Below, piece by piece: positions 36,181-49,322 of a DNA stretch of 64,000 bases (its first letter is position 1; each line of letters starts with the position of its first letter). The stretch is from Chloroflexota bacterium (GTDB lineage: Bacteria; Chloroflexota; UBA11872): NCBI GenBank assembly GCA_026706485.1, contig JAPOYR010000004.1, forward strand, positions 1 to 64,000, given 5' to 3'. Below the pieces are notes generated by a model. It was given only the letters and a program-made list of their open reading frames with translations. It searched no databases and was not told the DNA's origin. Position numbers and translations under genes: made by a program.

Positions 36181-36411
36181 ATGGAAGAAGCTGCAAACCT
36201 GGCACCGTTGGGCGCCGGGTTGGCAATTGGCATCGGCGCCATTGGGCCGGGCCTGGGAATCGGTCTTGGGGTGCAGGCGGCCATGAACGCCATCGGTCGT
36301 AATCCAGAGGCCGCCGGCGACATCCGCAATACGATGATCGTGGGTCTCGGCTTGGCCGAGGCCATCGGCATCTACGCGTTCATCATCGGCATCCTTTTGG
36401 CGTTCGGCTAG
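36181..36411 (+). CDS. atpE: F0F1 ATP synthase subunit c
   Basis: Protein of 76 residues, helical hairpin. The first helix is Gly-rich (GIGAIGPGLGIGLGVQAAMN), the loop is GRNPEAAG (the usual RQPE position) and the ion-binding Glu lies in helix 2 (GLAEAIGIYAF). The residue after Glu is Ala, not Ser/Thr as in Na+-binding rings, so proton coupling is favoured. Strong GAGGAGGGG site upstream. Confidence 0.96.
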   Translation: MEEAANLAPLGAGLAIGIGAIGPGLGIGLGVQAAMNAIGRNPEAAGDIRNTMIVGLGLAEAIGIYAFIIGILLAFG

Positions 36412-36449
36412 GACGGCGACCGCTGCAAGCGTAGGCGGAGGCGACGCTG

Positions 36450-36959
36450 ATGGACGGGTTAATCAACTCACTGGGGATCAGCGGCTGGAACATTCTCTTC
36501 CAGCTGGTGAGCTTCGTGATTTTCTTGTATCTGATGCGGCGTCTGCTGTTCGGACCGATCACGCAGATGCTGCGCCGGCGCCGCGAGCGGATCAGCGAGA
36601 GCCTGCAGGAGGCGGAATCGCTGCGGGGGCAGGTCGAGCGCGAGCGAGCGGAGTTTCAGGCCGAGCTCGCCGACGCCCAGGCCGAAGCCCAGCGGATCCG
36701 CGACGAGGCCGCCCGCAGCGCCGAGGCGCTGCGCACCCGCGAAGTCGAGCGCGCGCGCGAGGAAGCGGAACGGCTGCGCAGTGACGCCCGCGCGGAGATC
36801 GACCGATCGCGGGCGCAGGTCCGCGAGGAGCTCCGCCAAGAAACGGCGGAGCTGGTGTTGAGCGCGACGGCCAGCGTGCTGGATCGCTCCATCGACGATC
36901 CCGAGCACCGCCGCCTGGTGCAGGAAGCCCTGGCGGACGTCGACGGGGGCGCCCGGTGA
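36450..36959 (+). CDS. atpF: F0F1 ATP synthase subunit b
   Basis: Protein of 169 residues: one N-terminal membrane helix (WNILFQLVSFVIFLYLMRRLLF) followed by a long charged coiled coil rich in Arg/Glu that forms the peripheral stalk, then the helical C-terminus contacting delta. Overlaps atpH by four bases (GTGA). Confidence 0.95.
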   Translation: MDGLINSLGISGWNILFQLVSFVIFLYLMRRLLFGPITQMLRRRRERISESLQEAESLRGQVERERAEFQAELADAQAEAQRIRDEAARSAEALRTREVERAREEAERLRSDARAEIDRSRAQVREELRQETAELVLSATASVLDRSIDDPEHRRLVQEALADVDGGAR

Positions 36960-37498
36960 GACAGGGCGCAGCCGCGCGCCGACGCCGCGCCCGCACCTAC
37001 GTGCAGGTCGTGGTCGCCGCAGCGCAGCGCGAGGACTCCTGGGACGACTGGGAGAGCGACCTGCGTACGCTGCGGGCCATTGCCGATGACGACTCCGTGC
37101 GGGGGTTTCTCGAGAACCCGGGGACGCCGCTGGCCGAGCGACTGGACCTGGTCGACCGCGTGGCCCGGTCTTCCGTGAGCGTGAACGGCCTCGGGCTGCT
37201 GCACGTGCTGGTGACGAGCCGGGACGTGGACGCGCTGCCGGAGATCGAGCGCGGGTTCTTGCGCGTCGCCGACCGCGAGCGCCGCATGGACCGCGTGCAC
37301 GTGACCACGGCGGCGCCGTTGCAGGACACCGAGACGGAAGAGTTGCGCCAGCGGCTGGCCCAGCCGGGCCGCCGGCTGCACCTCACCACCACGACCGACC
37401 CCGCCCTGTTGGGCGGCTTCGTGGTGCGACGCGGCGACAATGTTTTGGATTTGAGCGTGCGCGCCCGGCTGCAATCGCTGGGCCGAGCGTTGCGCTAG
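36956..37498 (+). CDS. atpH: F0F1 ATP synthase subunit delta
   Basis: Protein of 180 residues linking the b stalk to the F1 crown. It has the helical N-domain and the C-terminal HLTTTTDPALLGGFVVRRGDNVLDLSVRARLQSL pattern (family signature; given here as the region about 145-175). GTG start overlapping atpF; Arg-rich first residues. Confidence 0.92.
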   Translation: MRQGAAARRRRARTYVQVVVAAAQREDSWDDWESDLRTLRAIADDDSVRGFLENPGTPLAERLDLVDRVARSSVSVNGLGLLHVLVTSRDVDALPEIERGFLRVADRERRMDRVHVTTAAPLQDTETEELRQRLAQPGRRLHLTTTTDPALLGGFVVRRGDNVLDLSVRARLQSLGRALR

Positions 37499-37513
37499 GC
37501 GCGAGGAACGCGA

Positions 37514-39046
<1,533 letters not shown>

Positions 39047-39125
39047 GAAAGCCCCTAGTGACTACGGTGCGTGCGGCAATCGAACGGAGTGGCCCGGCGG
39101 ACCCGGTTGAGGGCTTGTCCGGAAG

Positions 39126-39167
39126 ACCCCCATCCCAACCTTCCCCCTCGAAGGGGGAAGGGGTTGA
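39126..39167. repeat. family B repeat between atpA and atpG
   Basis: CCCCCATCCCAACCTTCCCCC with the GGGGGAAGGGG arm: the CATCCC/TTCC version of the hairpin, inside the ATP synthase transcript. Confidence 0.8.
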
Positions 39168-39186
39168 CGCAGAGGACAGCTAGCCG

Positions 39187-41471
<2,285 letters not shown>

Positions 41472-41495
41472 GCGCGGCGTCAGGCAACGGAATGC

Positions 41496-41535
41496 ACCCT
41501 CACCCTAACCCTCTCCCATCAAGGGAGAGGGGACC
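41496..41535. repeat. family B repeat between atpD and atpC
   Basis: CCCTCACCCTAACCCTCTCCC with a GGGAGAGGGG arm. It sits in a 167-bp gap between two genes that normally almost touch. Confidence 0.8.
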
Positions 41536-41638
41536 CGATGGTGGCCGCGGAACGGGAAGCCACTCGATGCTGTTAAACGTCGTGCACGACCAAGCGGCCC
41601 GCGCAAGGCGCTCTGATATTCTCGACGAGGAGGCGTAG

Positions 41639-42061
41639 ATGGCTGGGTTGACCCTCACCGTCGTCTCGCCGGAGCGGGAAGTTCTGCGCGAGGACGACGT
41701 CGAAATGGTCGTTGCGCCCGGAATCGACGGCGAGCTCGGGCTGATGCCGCGCCACGCCCCGCTGGTGACTCAATTGCAGGCCGGCACGCTGCGCTATCGC
41801 AGCGGCGGCGATGAACGCTTTCTCACCATCCTGGGCGGATTCCTCCAGGTGATGGAGGACACGGTGACGGTGCTCGCGGACGGCTCGGAGCGGTCCGACG
41901 AGATCGACGTGGAGCGGGCCGAGCGCGCCCGCGCCGAGGCGCTGCGCGAGCTGGAGGAGGCGCGCGTGGGCGGAGACGACGCGACGGTGATCCGCGCACG
42001 GCTGGCCCTGCTGCGGGCGCTGGCGCGCATCCGCACCGCGCAACGGGCAGGGCGCGGCTAA
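41639..42061 (+). CDS. atpC: F0F1 ATP synthase subunit epsilon
   Basis: Protein of 140 residues: N-terminal beta sandwich (LTVVSPEREVLREDDVEMVV, GELGLMPRHAPLVT, ILGGFLQVMEDTVTVLAD) and a C-terminal helical hairpin that can inhibit hydrolysis. GACGAGGAGGCGTAG precedes the ATG. Last ATP synthase gene; murA follows ten bases later. Confidence 0.95.
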   Translation: MAGLTLTVVSPEREVLREDDVEMVVAPGIDGELGLMPRHAPLVTQLQAGTLRYRSGGDERFLTILGGFLQVMEDTVTVLADGSERSDEIDVERAERARAEALRELEEARVGGDDATVIRARLALLRALARIRTAQRAGRG

Positions 42062-42071
42062 GGCCGGCCCC

Positions 42072-43403
42072 GTGGCCGCAGCCCTGGCCGACGCCGCCAC
42101 GACCACGCCCGCCACGCGGGTCGCGATCACCGGCGGGCGGTCGCTGCGGGGCGCCTATCGCGTGCCCGGCGCCAAGAACGCGGTGCTGCCCATGATGGCC
42201 GCGTGCCTGCTGACCGAGGAAACCTGCGTCATCGAGGACATCCCGCTCATCACCGACATCATGGTGATGGCCGAGCTGCTGCGTGGACTCGGAGCGCAGG
42301 TGGAGATCGACACCGAGCGCCGATCGGTCGCCATCACCGCGGGCGGCGTGCACTCAACCCGTCCGGATCCGCGGCTGGTGCGCGCCATGCGAGCCTCGTT
42401 CCAGGTGACCGGGCCGCTGCTCTCGCGCTTCGGGCGCGTGGACTGCCACGCGCCGGGCGGTTGCCAGCTCGGCACGCGCCCGGTGAACGTGGACATCGAG
42501 GGCTTCGAGGTCATGGGAGCTTCCATCGCGCTGGGCGGCGGCGTCTACCAGGCGGTGGCCGACCCGCTGGTCGGCGGCCAGGTCTACCTGGACTACCCGA
42601 GCCACACGGGCACGCAAAACCTGCTGATGGCGGCCACGCTGGCCAGCGGATACACGACCATCGTGCACGCGTCGCGCGAGCCGGAAGTGATCGCGCTGGT
42701 GCACTTTCTGCGCAGCATGGGCGCCGAGATTCACGGCGAGGGCACGAGCACGATCGGCGTGCAGGGCCAATCGCGGCTCTTCGGCACGGTGGCGCGCGCG
42801 ATCCCGGACCGGATCGTGGGCAGCACGATGGCGGTGGCGGCGGCCATCAGCGCCGGCGACGTGGAGTTGCTCAACGTGCGTCCCGACCACCTGCAGCCGG
42901 TACTGGTGAAGCTGGCCGCCATGGGGGTGACGCTTCACGAAACCAACCGCTCGGTGCGGGTCACGGGCAGCCCGATGCTCAGCGCCACGGCCATCCAGTG
43001 CATTCCGTTTCCGGGCTTCCCCACCGACGTGCAGGCGGCCATGGGGACGCTGATGACCCAGGCCCACGGCGAAAGCTCCATCATCGAGCGCGTCTACGAC
43101 GGCAACCTGGGCTATTTCGGGCAGCTCCAGCGCATGGGCGCCGACGTGACGGTGGAGGGCCCAACGGCCCGCATCCGGGGCCCATCGCCGCTCACGGCCT
43201 GTGAGGTGCGGCTGTGGACCGACATTCGCGCCGGCGCGGCCCTGCTGCTGGCGGGGCTGGTGGCGCACGGGACGACGGTGCTCGACGACGCGGAGATTAT
43301 CCAGCGCGGCTACCAGGACCTCCCCGGCGACCTGCAAGAGCTTGGCGCCGACATCACGGTTGAGCGCCGCCCCCGTCCGGCGGCCACGGCGACGGTAGGC
43401 TAG
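42072..43403 (+). CDS. murA: UDP-N-acetylglucosamine 1-carboxyvinyltransferase
   Basis: Protein of 443 residues, first committed step of peptidoglycan synthesis. KNAVLPMMAACLL binds substrate, and the loop GGCQLGTRPVNVDIEG keeps the catalytic Cys (Cys131) that fosfomycin alkylates; an Asp version would be resistant. GTG start at 42072, ten bases after atpC, so it is probably transcribed with the ATP synthase genes. Confidence 0.95.
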   Translation: MAAALADAATTTPATRVAITGGRSLRGAYRVPGAKNAVLPMMAACLLTEETCVIEDIPLITDIMVMAELLRGLGAQVEIDTERRSVAITAGGVHSTRPDPRLVRAMRASFQVTGPLLSRFGRVDCHAPGGCQLGTRPVNVDIEGFEVMGASIALGGGVYQAVADPLVGGQVYLDYPSHTGTQNLLMAATLASGYTTIVHASREPEVIALVHFLRSMGAEIHGEGTSTIGVQGQSRLFGTVARAIPDRIVGSTMAVAAAISAGDVELLNVRPDHLQPVLVKLAAMGVTLHETNRSVRVTGSPMLSATAIQCIPFPGFPTDVQAAMGTLMTQAHGESSIIERVYDGNLGYFGQLQRMGADVTVEGPTARIRGPSPLTACEVRLWTDIRAGAALLLAGLVAHGTTVLDDAEIIQRGYQDLPGDLQELGADITVERRPRPAATATVG

Positions 43404-43492
43404 GGAAAGTCCGAACGACCCCTCGTGAGGGCAGCGCACGCAGCAATCCGGCGGGGTGACCGACTCGCCGCATTTGGGCTGTCAGTTGTTGA

Positions 43493-43532
43493 CCCCCATC
43501 CCAACCTTCCCCCTTCAAGGGGCAAGGGGTTT
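43493..43532. repeat. family B repeat between murA and mreB
   Basis: CCCCCATCCCAACCTTCCCCC then TTCAAGGGGCAAGGGG, nearest to the copy between atpA and atpG. Confidence 0.78.
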
Positions 43533-43549
43533 CATCGGAGATTGCTCAA

Positions 43550-44575
43550 ATGTTCCGATCCCTAAGCTCGCAGCGGCTTGGGGTCGACCTCGGCACCGCC
43601 AACGTGCTGGTCTACCTCGTCGGCGAGGGCGTGATCATCGACGAGCCGTCGGTGGTCGCGGTGTCGGTGCAAGACCGACGCATCGAGGCCATCGGGCACG
43701 CGGCGCGCGAGATGGTGGGACGCACGCCCGGCAGCCTGCGCGTCATGCGCCCGCTGCAAGACGGCGTGATCGCCGACTACCTGATCACCGCGGCCATGCT
43801 GCGCTACTTCATCGAGCGCGCGGCGGGCCGCCACCGCCTCTTCCGGCCCGAGGTGATGGTGGCGGTGCCCACGGGCGTGACCACGGTGGAGCAACGCGCG
43901 GTGATGGACGCGGGCATCGCGGCGGGGGCCAAGCGCGTGCACCTGATCCCGGAGCCGCTGGCGGCGGCCATCGGCGCCAACGTGCCCATTTCCCACGCCT
44001 CCGGAAGCATGGTGGTGAATCTTGGCGGGGGAACGACGGAGATCGCGGTGATCTCGCTCAACGACATCGTGGCCGACTGCTCGGGGTCGCTGCGCGTCGG
44101 CGGCAATCGCCTGGACGAGGCCATTCGCACCTACATCAAGCGCAAATACAACCTGATGACGGGCGACCGCACGGCGGAAGCGATCAAGATGCGCATCGGC
44201 AGCGCCATCGTGCTGGAACCCGCGGAAACCATGGAGGTGCGCGGGCGCGACCAGATGCAGGGCCTGCCGCGCACCGTGACGATCACCTCGGACGAGATCA
44301 CCGAGGCCATCGCCGAGCCGGTCGACCAGATCATCCGCGGCGTTCGCAGCGTGCTCGAGGCGACCCCGCCCGAGTTGGCGGCCGACATCATCGACAAGGG
44401 GCTGGTGATGACCGGCGGTACGGCGCTGCTACGTAACCTGGACAAGCTGGTGGCGCGCGAGACCGGTGTGGCCGTGCACGTGGCGGAGACGCCCCTGCTG
44501 TGCACCGTCCGCGGCACCGGGATCGCCTTGGAGCACTTCGACGTGCTGCAAAAGATCGTAATCTCGCACCCGTAG
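43550..44575 (+). CDS. mreB: rod-shape actin homologue MreB
   Basis: Protein of 341 residues. Actin-fold motifs: phosphate 1 GVDLGTANVLVY, phosphate 2 VVNLGGGTTEIAVISL, and adenosine motif LVMTGGTALLRNLD; PEPLAAAIGANVP is the connect region. MreB filaments guide lateral wall synthesis at the membrane. Placement behind murA links two wall-synthesis genes. Confidence 0.96.
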   Translation: MFRSLSSQRLGVDLGTANVLVYLVGEGVIIDEPSVVAVSVQDRRIEAIGHAAREMVGRTPGSLRVMRPLQDGVIADYLITAAMLRYFIERAAGRHRLFRPEVMVAVPTGVTTVEQRAVMDAGIAAGAKRVHLIPEPLAAAIGANVPISHASGSMVVNLGGGTTEIAVISLNDIVADCSGSLRVGGNRLDEAIRTYIKRKYNLMTGDRTAEAIKMRIGSAIVLEPAETMEVRGRDQMQGLPRTVTITSDEITEAIAEPVDQIIRGVRSVLEATPPELAADIIDKGLVMTGGTALLRNLDKLVARETGVAVHVAETPLLCTVRGTGIALEHFDVLQKIVISHP

Positions 44576-44596
44576 CACCGGCCCAGCGAGGCTGAG

Positions 44597-45574
44597 ATGA
44601 CACTAGTACTGCAAACGTTTCCCATGCCCCCGGGACCGCAGGCCGAGCTCGAACGCGACCACGAGGTGCGCCAGGCGATATTCGCCGACGGCGATGAGCT
44701 GGCGGCGGCGGCGGTGGGCGCCGTGGCGGTGATCGCCGGCACCGAGTCGTGGACGCGCGAGCTGCTGGAGGCCAACGCCGGCACGCTGCGCTGCATCTCG
44801 CGCGTCGGCACCGGGGTGGACAGCATCGACCTGGCCGCCGCCACCGACACCGGGGTGGCGGTGCTGAACGGTCCGGGCGAAATGTCGCTGACGGTGGCCG
44901 AATACTCCGTGGGCATGATGTGGACGCTCGCGCGCCGCATCTTCGAGGCGGACGCCTCGGTGCGCACCGAGGGCTTCGCCAAGCGCATCGTGCTGCTGGG
45001 CAACGACCTGGCGGGCAAGACGGTGGGCATCGTGGGGTTCGGGGACATCGGACGCCGCGTGGCGACGATCTGCCAGCACGGCTTCGGCATGCGCGTCTTG
45101 GTACACACGGCCAATCCGGACCCGGCGCGGCTCGAAGCGGCGGGGATCGACGGGGCCTTCGTGTCGCTGCCCGAACTGCTGCGTCAGTCCGATTTCGTGA
45201 CGCTGCACACGCCGGTGACCGACGAGACGATGGAGATCATCGGGCGCGAAGAGATTGCCCTGATGAAGCCCGGCGCGTTCCTGATCAACAGCTCGCGCGG
45301 GCGCCTGGTGGACGAGGCGGCGGTGGTGGAGGCGCTGCACGACGGGAGCTTGGGCGGCCTTGGGTCGGATGTGTTCGCCGTCGAACCGCCGCCGGAGGAC
45401 CACCCGTTCTTCCACACGCCGCGCACGATCCTGACGCCGCACTTCGGCTCGCATAGCCACGAGTCGATGTTCCGCATGGGCGACCGCGCGGTGCGCAACC
45501 TGCGGGAGTTCATGGAGACCGGCCGGTGTGAGCGGACGGTGAATCCGGAGGTCTACGACCGGCTGTCAGGATAG
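44597..45574 (+). CDS. D-2-hydroxyacid dehydrogenase (SerA-like)
   Basis: Protein of 325 residues. NAD-binding VGIVGFGDIGRRVA and the catalytic triad positions Arg (NSSRGRLVDE), Glu (VFAVEPPPEDH) and His (LTPHFGSHS). Family members reduce or oxidise 2-oxo/2-hydroxy acids such as 3-phosphoglycerate, glyoxylate or hydroxypyruvate. No C-terminal ACT domain, so feedback-regulated serine synthesis is less likely; substrate open. Starts 21 bases after mreB. Confidence 0.85.
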   Translation: MTLVLQTFPMPPGPQAELERDHEVRQAIFADGDELAAAAVGAVAVIAGTESWTRELLEANAGTLRCISRVGTGVDSIDLAAATDTGVAVLNGPGEMSLTVAEYSVGMMWTLARRIFEADASVRTEGFAKRIVLLGNDLAGKTVGIVGFGDIGRRVATICQHGFGMRVLVHTANPDPARLEAAGIDGAFVSLPELLRQSDFVTLHTPVTDETMEIIGREEIALMKPGAFLINSSRGRLVDEAAVVEALHDGSLGGLGSDVFAVEPPPEDHPFFHTPRTILTPHFGSHSHESMFRMGDRAVRNLREFMETGRCERTVNPEVYDRLSG

Positions 45575-45638
45575 GAAGGCGCTGACCAACCGCGACCCTT
45601 GCGCCCGCTACACTGCGCCGCCAGGAGGGAATGACCCA

Positions 45639-46886
45639 ATGCCCGACCTCATCCTGCGCGCGGCCACGCTGATTGACGGCACCGGCGCCGAACCCATCCG
45701 GCCCGGCGAGGTGACCATTCGCGACGGAACCATCGCCGCCGTGGGCTCACCCGGCCGAAAAGACCCGGTCGACGCCGAGATCGTGGACTACGGCGACGCC
45801 ACGCTGCTCCCGGGCCTCATCGACGCCCACGTACACCTGCAGTTCACCGCGGGGCCGGACCATCCCACCACCCGCGGCATCCACATGGGAGCCACCGACT
45901 CCGAGCGCATCGCCACCGCCATCGGCAACGCCCAGCGCGGCCTGGCGACGGGCGTCACCACCATGCGCGACACCGGCGGCTACTTCACCCTCAACATGGA
46001 CGTGCGCGACGCGATCAACGCCGGCCACGTCATCGGCCCGCGCCTGCTCGTGTGCGGCGCGCCCATCACCACCACGGCCGGCCATTTGCACTGGTGCGGC
46101 CTGCGCGCCGACACCCGCGACGAGGTCGTGGAGGCCGTGCGGACGATGGTCGAGGCCGGGGCGGATTTCATCAAGGTGATGGCCACCGGCGGCATGATGA
46201 CGCCCGGCACGTCGCCCGGCATGACGCAGTACTCCGAGTCCGAGCTGCAGGCCCTGGTGGACGACTCGCACCGGCTGCGCAAGCAGGTCGCGGCCCACGT
46301 GCTCGGCACCACCGGCTGCATCCTGGCAATAGACGCCGGGGTAGACACCCTGGAGCACTGCTCGTGGCTCGATGAAACCGGGGAGCACGGGGCCTTTCGC
46401 TTCGACGCCGAGGCCGCGGCCCGCATTCAGCCCGCCACGCAGTCGGTGCACATGACCGTCGGCGCGGGCAGCCGCGAGCACGTGCGCGGGGTCGACCACC
46501 TGGACGAGATGTCCGAGTCTGACCGCGAGGAGCTTCACGCGCGCGGCGTCTACCACCGGGCCATGCGCGCCAGCGGCACGCCGCTGGTCGTCTCGAGCGA
46601 CGCCGGCGTGATGACCACCAAGCACGACGAGTTTGCGCTCACGGTCATCGCGGCCGCGGTCACGCTCGACCTCTCGCCGGTGGAGGCGATCAACATCACC
46701 ACCTACGCGCCCGCCAGCACCATCGGACTGGGCGACGTCACCGGCGCGCTCAAGCCGGGACTCGCCGCCGACGTGCTGGTGGTCGAGGACGACGTGGGCG
46801 AGAACATCTGCTGCGTGGGCGACCCCATTGCCGTCTACCTGGGCGGCCGCGAGGTCGCCCGCGACCGGCGGCTCCTCGCCGCCTGA
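45639..46886 (+). CDS. metal-dependent amidohydrolase
   Basis: Protein of 415 residues with the amidohydrolase TIM barrel. Metal ligands: HVHL after LLPGLIDA, a probably carboxylated Lys in FIKVMATGG, His in AAHVLG, His in TLEHCSW and Asp in SSDAGV. It resembles imidazolonepropionase/prolidase-type (Sgx9260) enzymes that act on cyclic amides or N-acyl dipeptides. Cytosolic, no signal peptide. A TACACT hexamer 25 bases upstream is a possible -10. Confidence 0.85.
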   Translation: MPDLILRAATLIDGTGAEPIRPGEVTIRDGTIAAVGSPGRKDPVDAEIVDYGDATLLPGLIDAHVHLQFTAGPDHPTTRGIHMGATDSERIATAIGNAQRGLATGVTTMRDTGGYFTLNMDVRDAINAGHVIGPRLLVCGAPITTTAGHLHWCGLRADTRDEVVEAVRTMVEAGADFIKVMATGGMMTPGTSPGMTQYSESELQALVDDSHRLRKQVAAHVLGTTGCILAIDAGVDTLEHCSWLDETGEHGAFRFDAEAAARIQPATQSVHMTVGAGSREHVRGVDHLDEMSESDREELHARGVYHRAMRASGTPLVVSSDAGVMTTKHDEFALTVIAAAVTLDLSPVEAINITTYAPASTIGLGDVTGALKPGLAADVLVVEDDVGENICCVGDPIAVYLGGREVARDRRLLAA

Positions 46887-47004
46887 CGGAGGCCCTTCCG
46901 GTCCCGTCCGGTCCCCTCTCCCTTCGAGGGAGAGGGTTAGGGTGAGGGTCAGGCCCGGAATCCAGTCCGGTAGATCTCGAAGACGCGCCCGACAGTTGGA
47001 GTAG

Positions 47005-47024
47005 GGGCGGTTCGCGAACCGCCC
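47005..47024. repeat. family A palindrome, TTCGCGAA version
   Basis: GGGCGGTTCG followed by its exact reverse complement, same arms as the copy at 2708. Confidence 0.8.
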
Positions 47025-47032
47025 AATCCGAT

Positions 47033-47054
47033 CCCATGCTGCACGCAGCATGGG
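47033..47054. repeat. family E palindrome, compensated variant
   Basis: CCCATGCTGC AC GCAGCATGGG: relative to 34771 the G-C pair at position 5 is a T-A pair on both arms. Confidence 0.8.
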
Positions 47055-47064
47055 CCACCGATCC

Positions 47065-47150
47065 TGTCATTCCGAGCCGCAGGCGAGGAATCTAAGGGGT
47101 GGGGAGAACGCACAGCGTCCTTAGATTCCTCACGTTCGTTCGGAATGACA
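47065..47150. repeat. 86-bp inverted-repeat element, family C, copy 2
   Basis: Ends TGTCATTCCGAG and CGGAATGACA; arms differ internally (GCCGCAGGCGAGG on the left, CTCACGTTCGTTC on the right), so each arm is drawn from a different subtype. Confidence 0.8.
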
Positions 47151-47204
47151 GGTAGGGGCGTTCGGAACGACACAGGATTGGGCGCCGAATTCACTTTGGT
47201 GTAG

Positions 47205-47225
47205 GGGCGGGTCTCAGACCCGCCC
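47205..47225. repeat. family A palindrome, TCTcAGA version
   Basis: GGGCGGGTCT - C - AGACCCGCCC, perfect arms. Confidence 0.8.
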
Positions 47226-47239
47226 GGTCCGGTCGCCCC

Positions 47240-48937
47240 CTACCGATACCCGACGTGGACCTCCAGCTTCTCCAACGTGAGCCGCTCGGTGGTCCCGTCC
47301 GGCGGGTTGACCCACACGCCCACCAGGTTCTCCCCGTGCGCCAGGAACGCCGGCTTGACCTCGAAGACCAGCCACCCGTCCTCGACCGTCGGCGGCGGCA
47401 GCAGGATGTTGTTGATCCGCAGCTCGATGCGCTCGACCACGTCGGTCAGCGGCGGTCGGTTGTAGAGGTCGCGGTATTTGGTCGCCAGCAGCACCGGGTC
47501 GAGCCGGTGGCCGTGCGACCCATCCTCGTCGGACAGCACCGCCCGCACAGTGATTGAGCGCACGGCCTCGGCCTCCGCGTTCACGTCGTCGCCGACCCAC
47601 ACACGGACGAACGTGTCCACCTTGCCGTCGCGGTAGTCGCTCGACTGATTGGGCGGCCCGGGCCACTGCTCCTTGGGCTGCGGCGTGCCGGTGGGGATGT
47701 TGGGCAGCAGCGCCGGCAGCGGCGCCAGCATGTTGGTATTGAGCGCCATCGCGCGCGGCGTGCTCCAGTCCTCGGGCGGCGGGATCATGAAGTGCCCGCC
47801 GCCGCGCCGCTCGGCGAAGAACACCTTGTCGGTGCGCCGCAGCGTTTCGGGCGCGCCCAGCTCGCGCTGCGCCTGCATGCAGCCGCGCCAGTAGTCGGTG
47901 TCCATCAGCTCGATGTAGGTGCCGGCGCGCCGGGCCGATTCCGGCGTGCGGTCGGGGTAATTGAAGGTGCACACGCCGTCGGCGCCCTGGTGCAGCCAGT
48001 TGGCCGTCGCGCCCCGCTGCACCTCCAGCGAGGGATGGAAATAGCCGTCGCTGGAATGGTGCGCGTCGATGCACGGGAACAGCTTCACCGGAAATCCCGC
48101 GGTCAAGCGGCGGAAGTCGCGCACGTCCACGTCGAAGGTGCGGCAGCCGAGGATCAGCAGGTCCACCAACCCCTCGCGCACCCAGGTCTCGATGTCGATG
48201 CCGGTGGCGTGGCAACTCACCACGTCGGGCGGGATCTGCACGCTCAGCAGATAGGGCCGCCCGCGCACGCGCTCCCGCTCCAGCAGCACCGCGCGCACCG
48301 TGCGCATCAGGTCGTTCAGGTGCTCGCGCAGCTCCCACTGCTGCCCCGCCGGCAGCAGGATGTCCAGGCGCGCGAAGTCGAGATTGATGCCGTCGTGGTC
48401 GAAGCGCCAGGCCACCTCGCGCACGATCTCGGCGATGTGGTCCCGCACGCCCGGCTCGGCGTAGTTCAAGTAGCCGCCCTCGACGGGGCCGTAGGGCCAC
48501 ATGAGCCACTCGGGATGCGCCGCCTTGATGGGGATCCTCATGGGCACGATCTTGGTCCCGTCCCAGCCCACGTCGTAGCCGTTCATGGCGAGCTGATAGA
48601 AGGACTCGATGCCGCGGCGCTGCGCCTGCTCGAGGGCCAGCGACGGAATCTCGACGCCGGCCGCGACCCAGTTCTTGATCCACTCCCCGACCGGACGCAC
48701 GTCGCTCTCGAACGAAGCCTCTAGGCCGCCCTCCGACCACCAGATGATGGTGTCGATCTGCGTGCCCGGCATGTCCTGCAGGCTCAGCTGCGCGTCCCAC
48801 CACTTGGCCAGCTGCTCGGGCGGAGGCGGCTGGCCCACGAAGTCCTTGGGGTCGCCGGTGATGTCATAGCGCACCACGATCCGCCGCCGCCGCTCCACCG
48901 CGGCCAAATGCTCGGCCGAGAGCTCGAATGGCTGCAT
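47240..48937 (-). CDS. putative TIM-barrel glycosidase-like protein, unassigned
   Basis: Protein of 565 residues, cytosolic, no signal peptide. The first ~390 residues show the alternating pattern of a (beta/alpha)8 barrel resembling hypothetical glycosyl-hydrolase families: IIWWSEGG, FDHDGINLDFARLDIL (a likely acidic catalytic strand), LLILGCRTFDVD, FPCIDAHHSSDGYF and GADGVCTFNYPD. The last ~120 residues look like a beta-sandwich domain. I cannot assign a CAZy family. Convergent with the amidohydrolase. Confidence 0.65.
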   Translation of the reverse strand: MQPFELSAEHLAAVERRRRIVVRYDITGDPKDFVGQPPPPEQLAKWWDAQLSLQDMPGTQIDTIIWWSEGGLEASFESDVRPVGEWIKNWVAAGVEIPSLALEQAQRRGIESFYQLAMNGYDVGWDGTKIVPMRIPIKAAHPEWLMWPYGPVEGGYLNYAEPGVRDHIAEIVREVAWRFDHDGINLDFARLDILLPAGQQWELREHLNDLMRTVRAVLLERERVRGRPYLLSVQIPPDVVSCHATGIDIETWVREGLVDLLILGCRTFDVDVRDFRRLTAGFPVKLFPCIDAHHSSDGYFHPSLEVQRGATANWLHQGADGVCTFNYPDRTPESARRAGTYIELMDTDYWRGCMQAQRELGAPETLRRTDKVFFAERRGGGHFMIPPPEDWSTPRAMALNTNMLAPLPALLPNIPTGTPQPKEQWPGPPNQSSDYRDGKVDTFVRVWVGDDVNAEAEAVRSITVRAVLSDEDGSHGHRLDPVLLATKYRDLYNRPPLTDVVERIELRINNILLPPPTVEDGWLVFEVKPAFLAHGENLVGVWVNPPDGTTERLTLEKLEVHVGYR

Positions 48938-49014
48938 GGGGTGTTGTCTTTCGGGCTGGCTTAGCCTTCCGCTGGAACTATAGGAGGCCCCGGAACACTC
49001 CGAACTCCCCGAAG

Positions 49015-49099
49015 TGTCATTCCGAGCGCAGCGAGGAATCTACGCCGCACCGGAGACGGCGCAGCGTCCTTAGATTTCTCACGTTCGTTCGAAATGACA
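49015..49099. repeat. 85-bp inverted-repeat element, family C, copy 3
   Basis: Left end TGTCATTCCGAGCGCAGCGAGG, right end TTTCTCACGTTCGTTCGAAATGACA read in two parts; centre ~24 bp unique. Confidence 0.8.
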
Positions 49100-49123
49100 T
49101 TTCCAGGGCTCACTGCCCGTCGG

Positions 49124-49186
49124 CCCAGGCTACGCGCAGCCTGGGAGACTCGACCCGGGCCGGTCCCACGCTGCGCGCAGCGGGGG
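49124..49186. repeat. two family E palindromes in tandem
   Basis: CCCAGGCTACGCGCAGCCTG at 49124-49145 and CCCACGCTGCGCGCAGCGGG at 49165-49186, both slightly imperfect. Confidence 0.7.
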
Positions 49187-49259
49187 CGCACCGGCGTACC
49201 GGGCAGCGCGCGGTTAGGCGCTCTTGATTCCTCACGTCGTTTGGAGTGGTAAGCGGGGG

Positions 49260-49285
49260 TGGATTCCCGCCTCCGCGGGAATGAC
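49260..49285. repeat. family D hairpin repeat
   Basis: GGATTCCCGCCTCCGCGGGAATGACG upstream of the T-box transcript. Confidence 0.75.
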
Positions 49286-49322
49286 GGAGTCAAGATGACC
49301 CAGCACCTAGAACGCCAATCTC

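Larger units (their letters stand above)
46887..47239. other. 353-bp spacer built of five repeats
   Basis: Contains an inverted family B copy (46911-46950), family A palindromes at 47005-47024 and 47205-47225, a family E palindrome at 47033-47054 and a full family C element at 47065-47150. No gene seen; the two flanking genes converge here. Confidence 0.8.

Noticed and set aside
36181-36411. Sodium-coupled c-ring
   Set aside because: The residue after the ion-binding Glu is Ala, lacking the Ser/Thr ligand of Na+ rings, although a Gln is present in helix 1.
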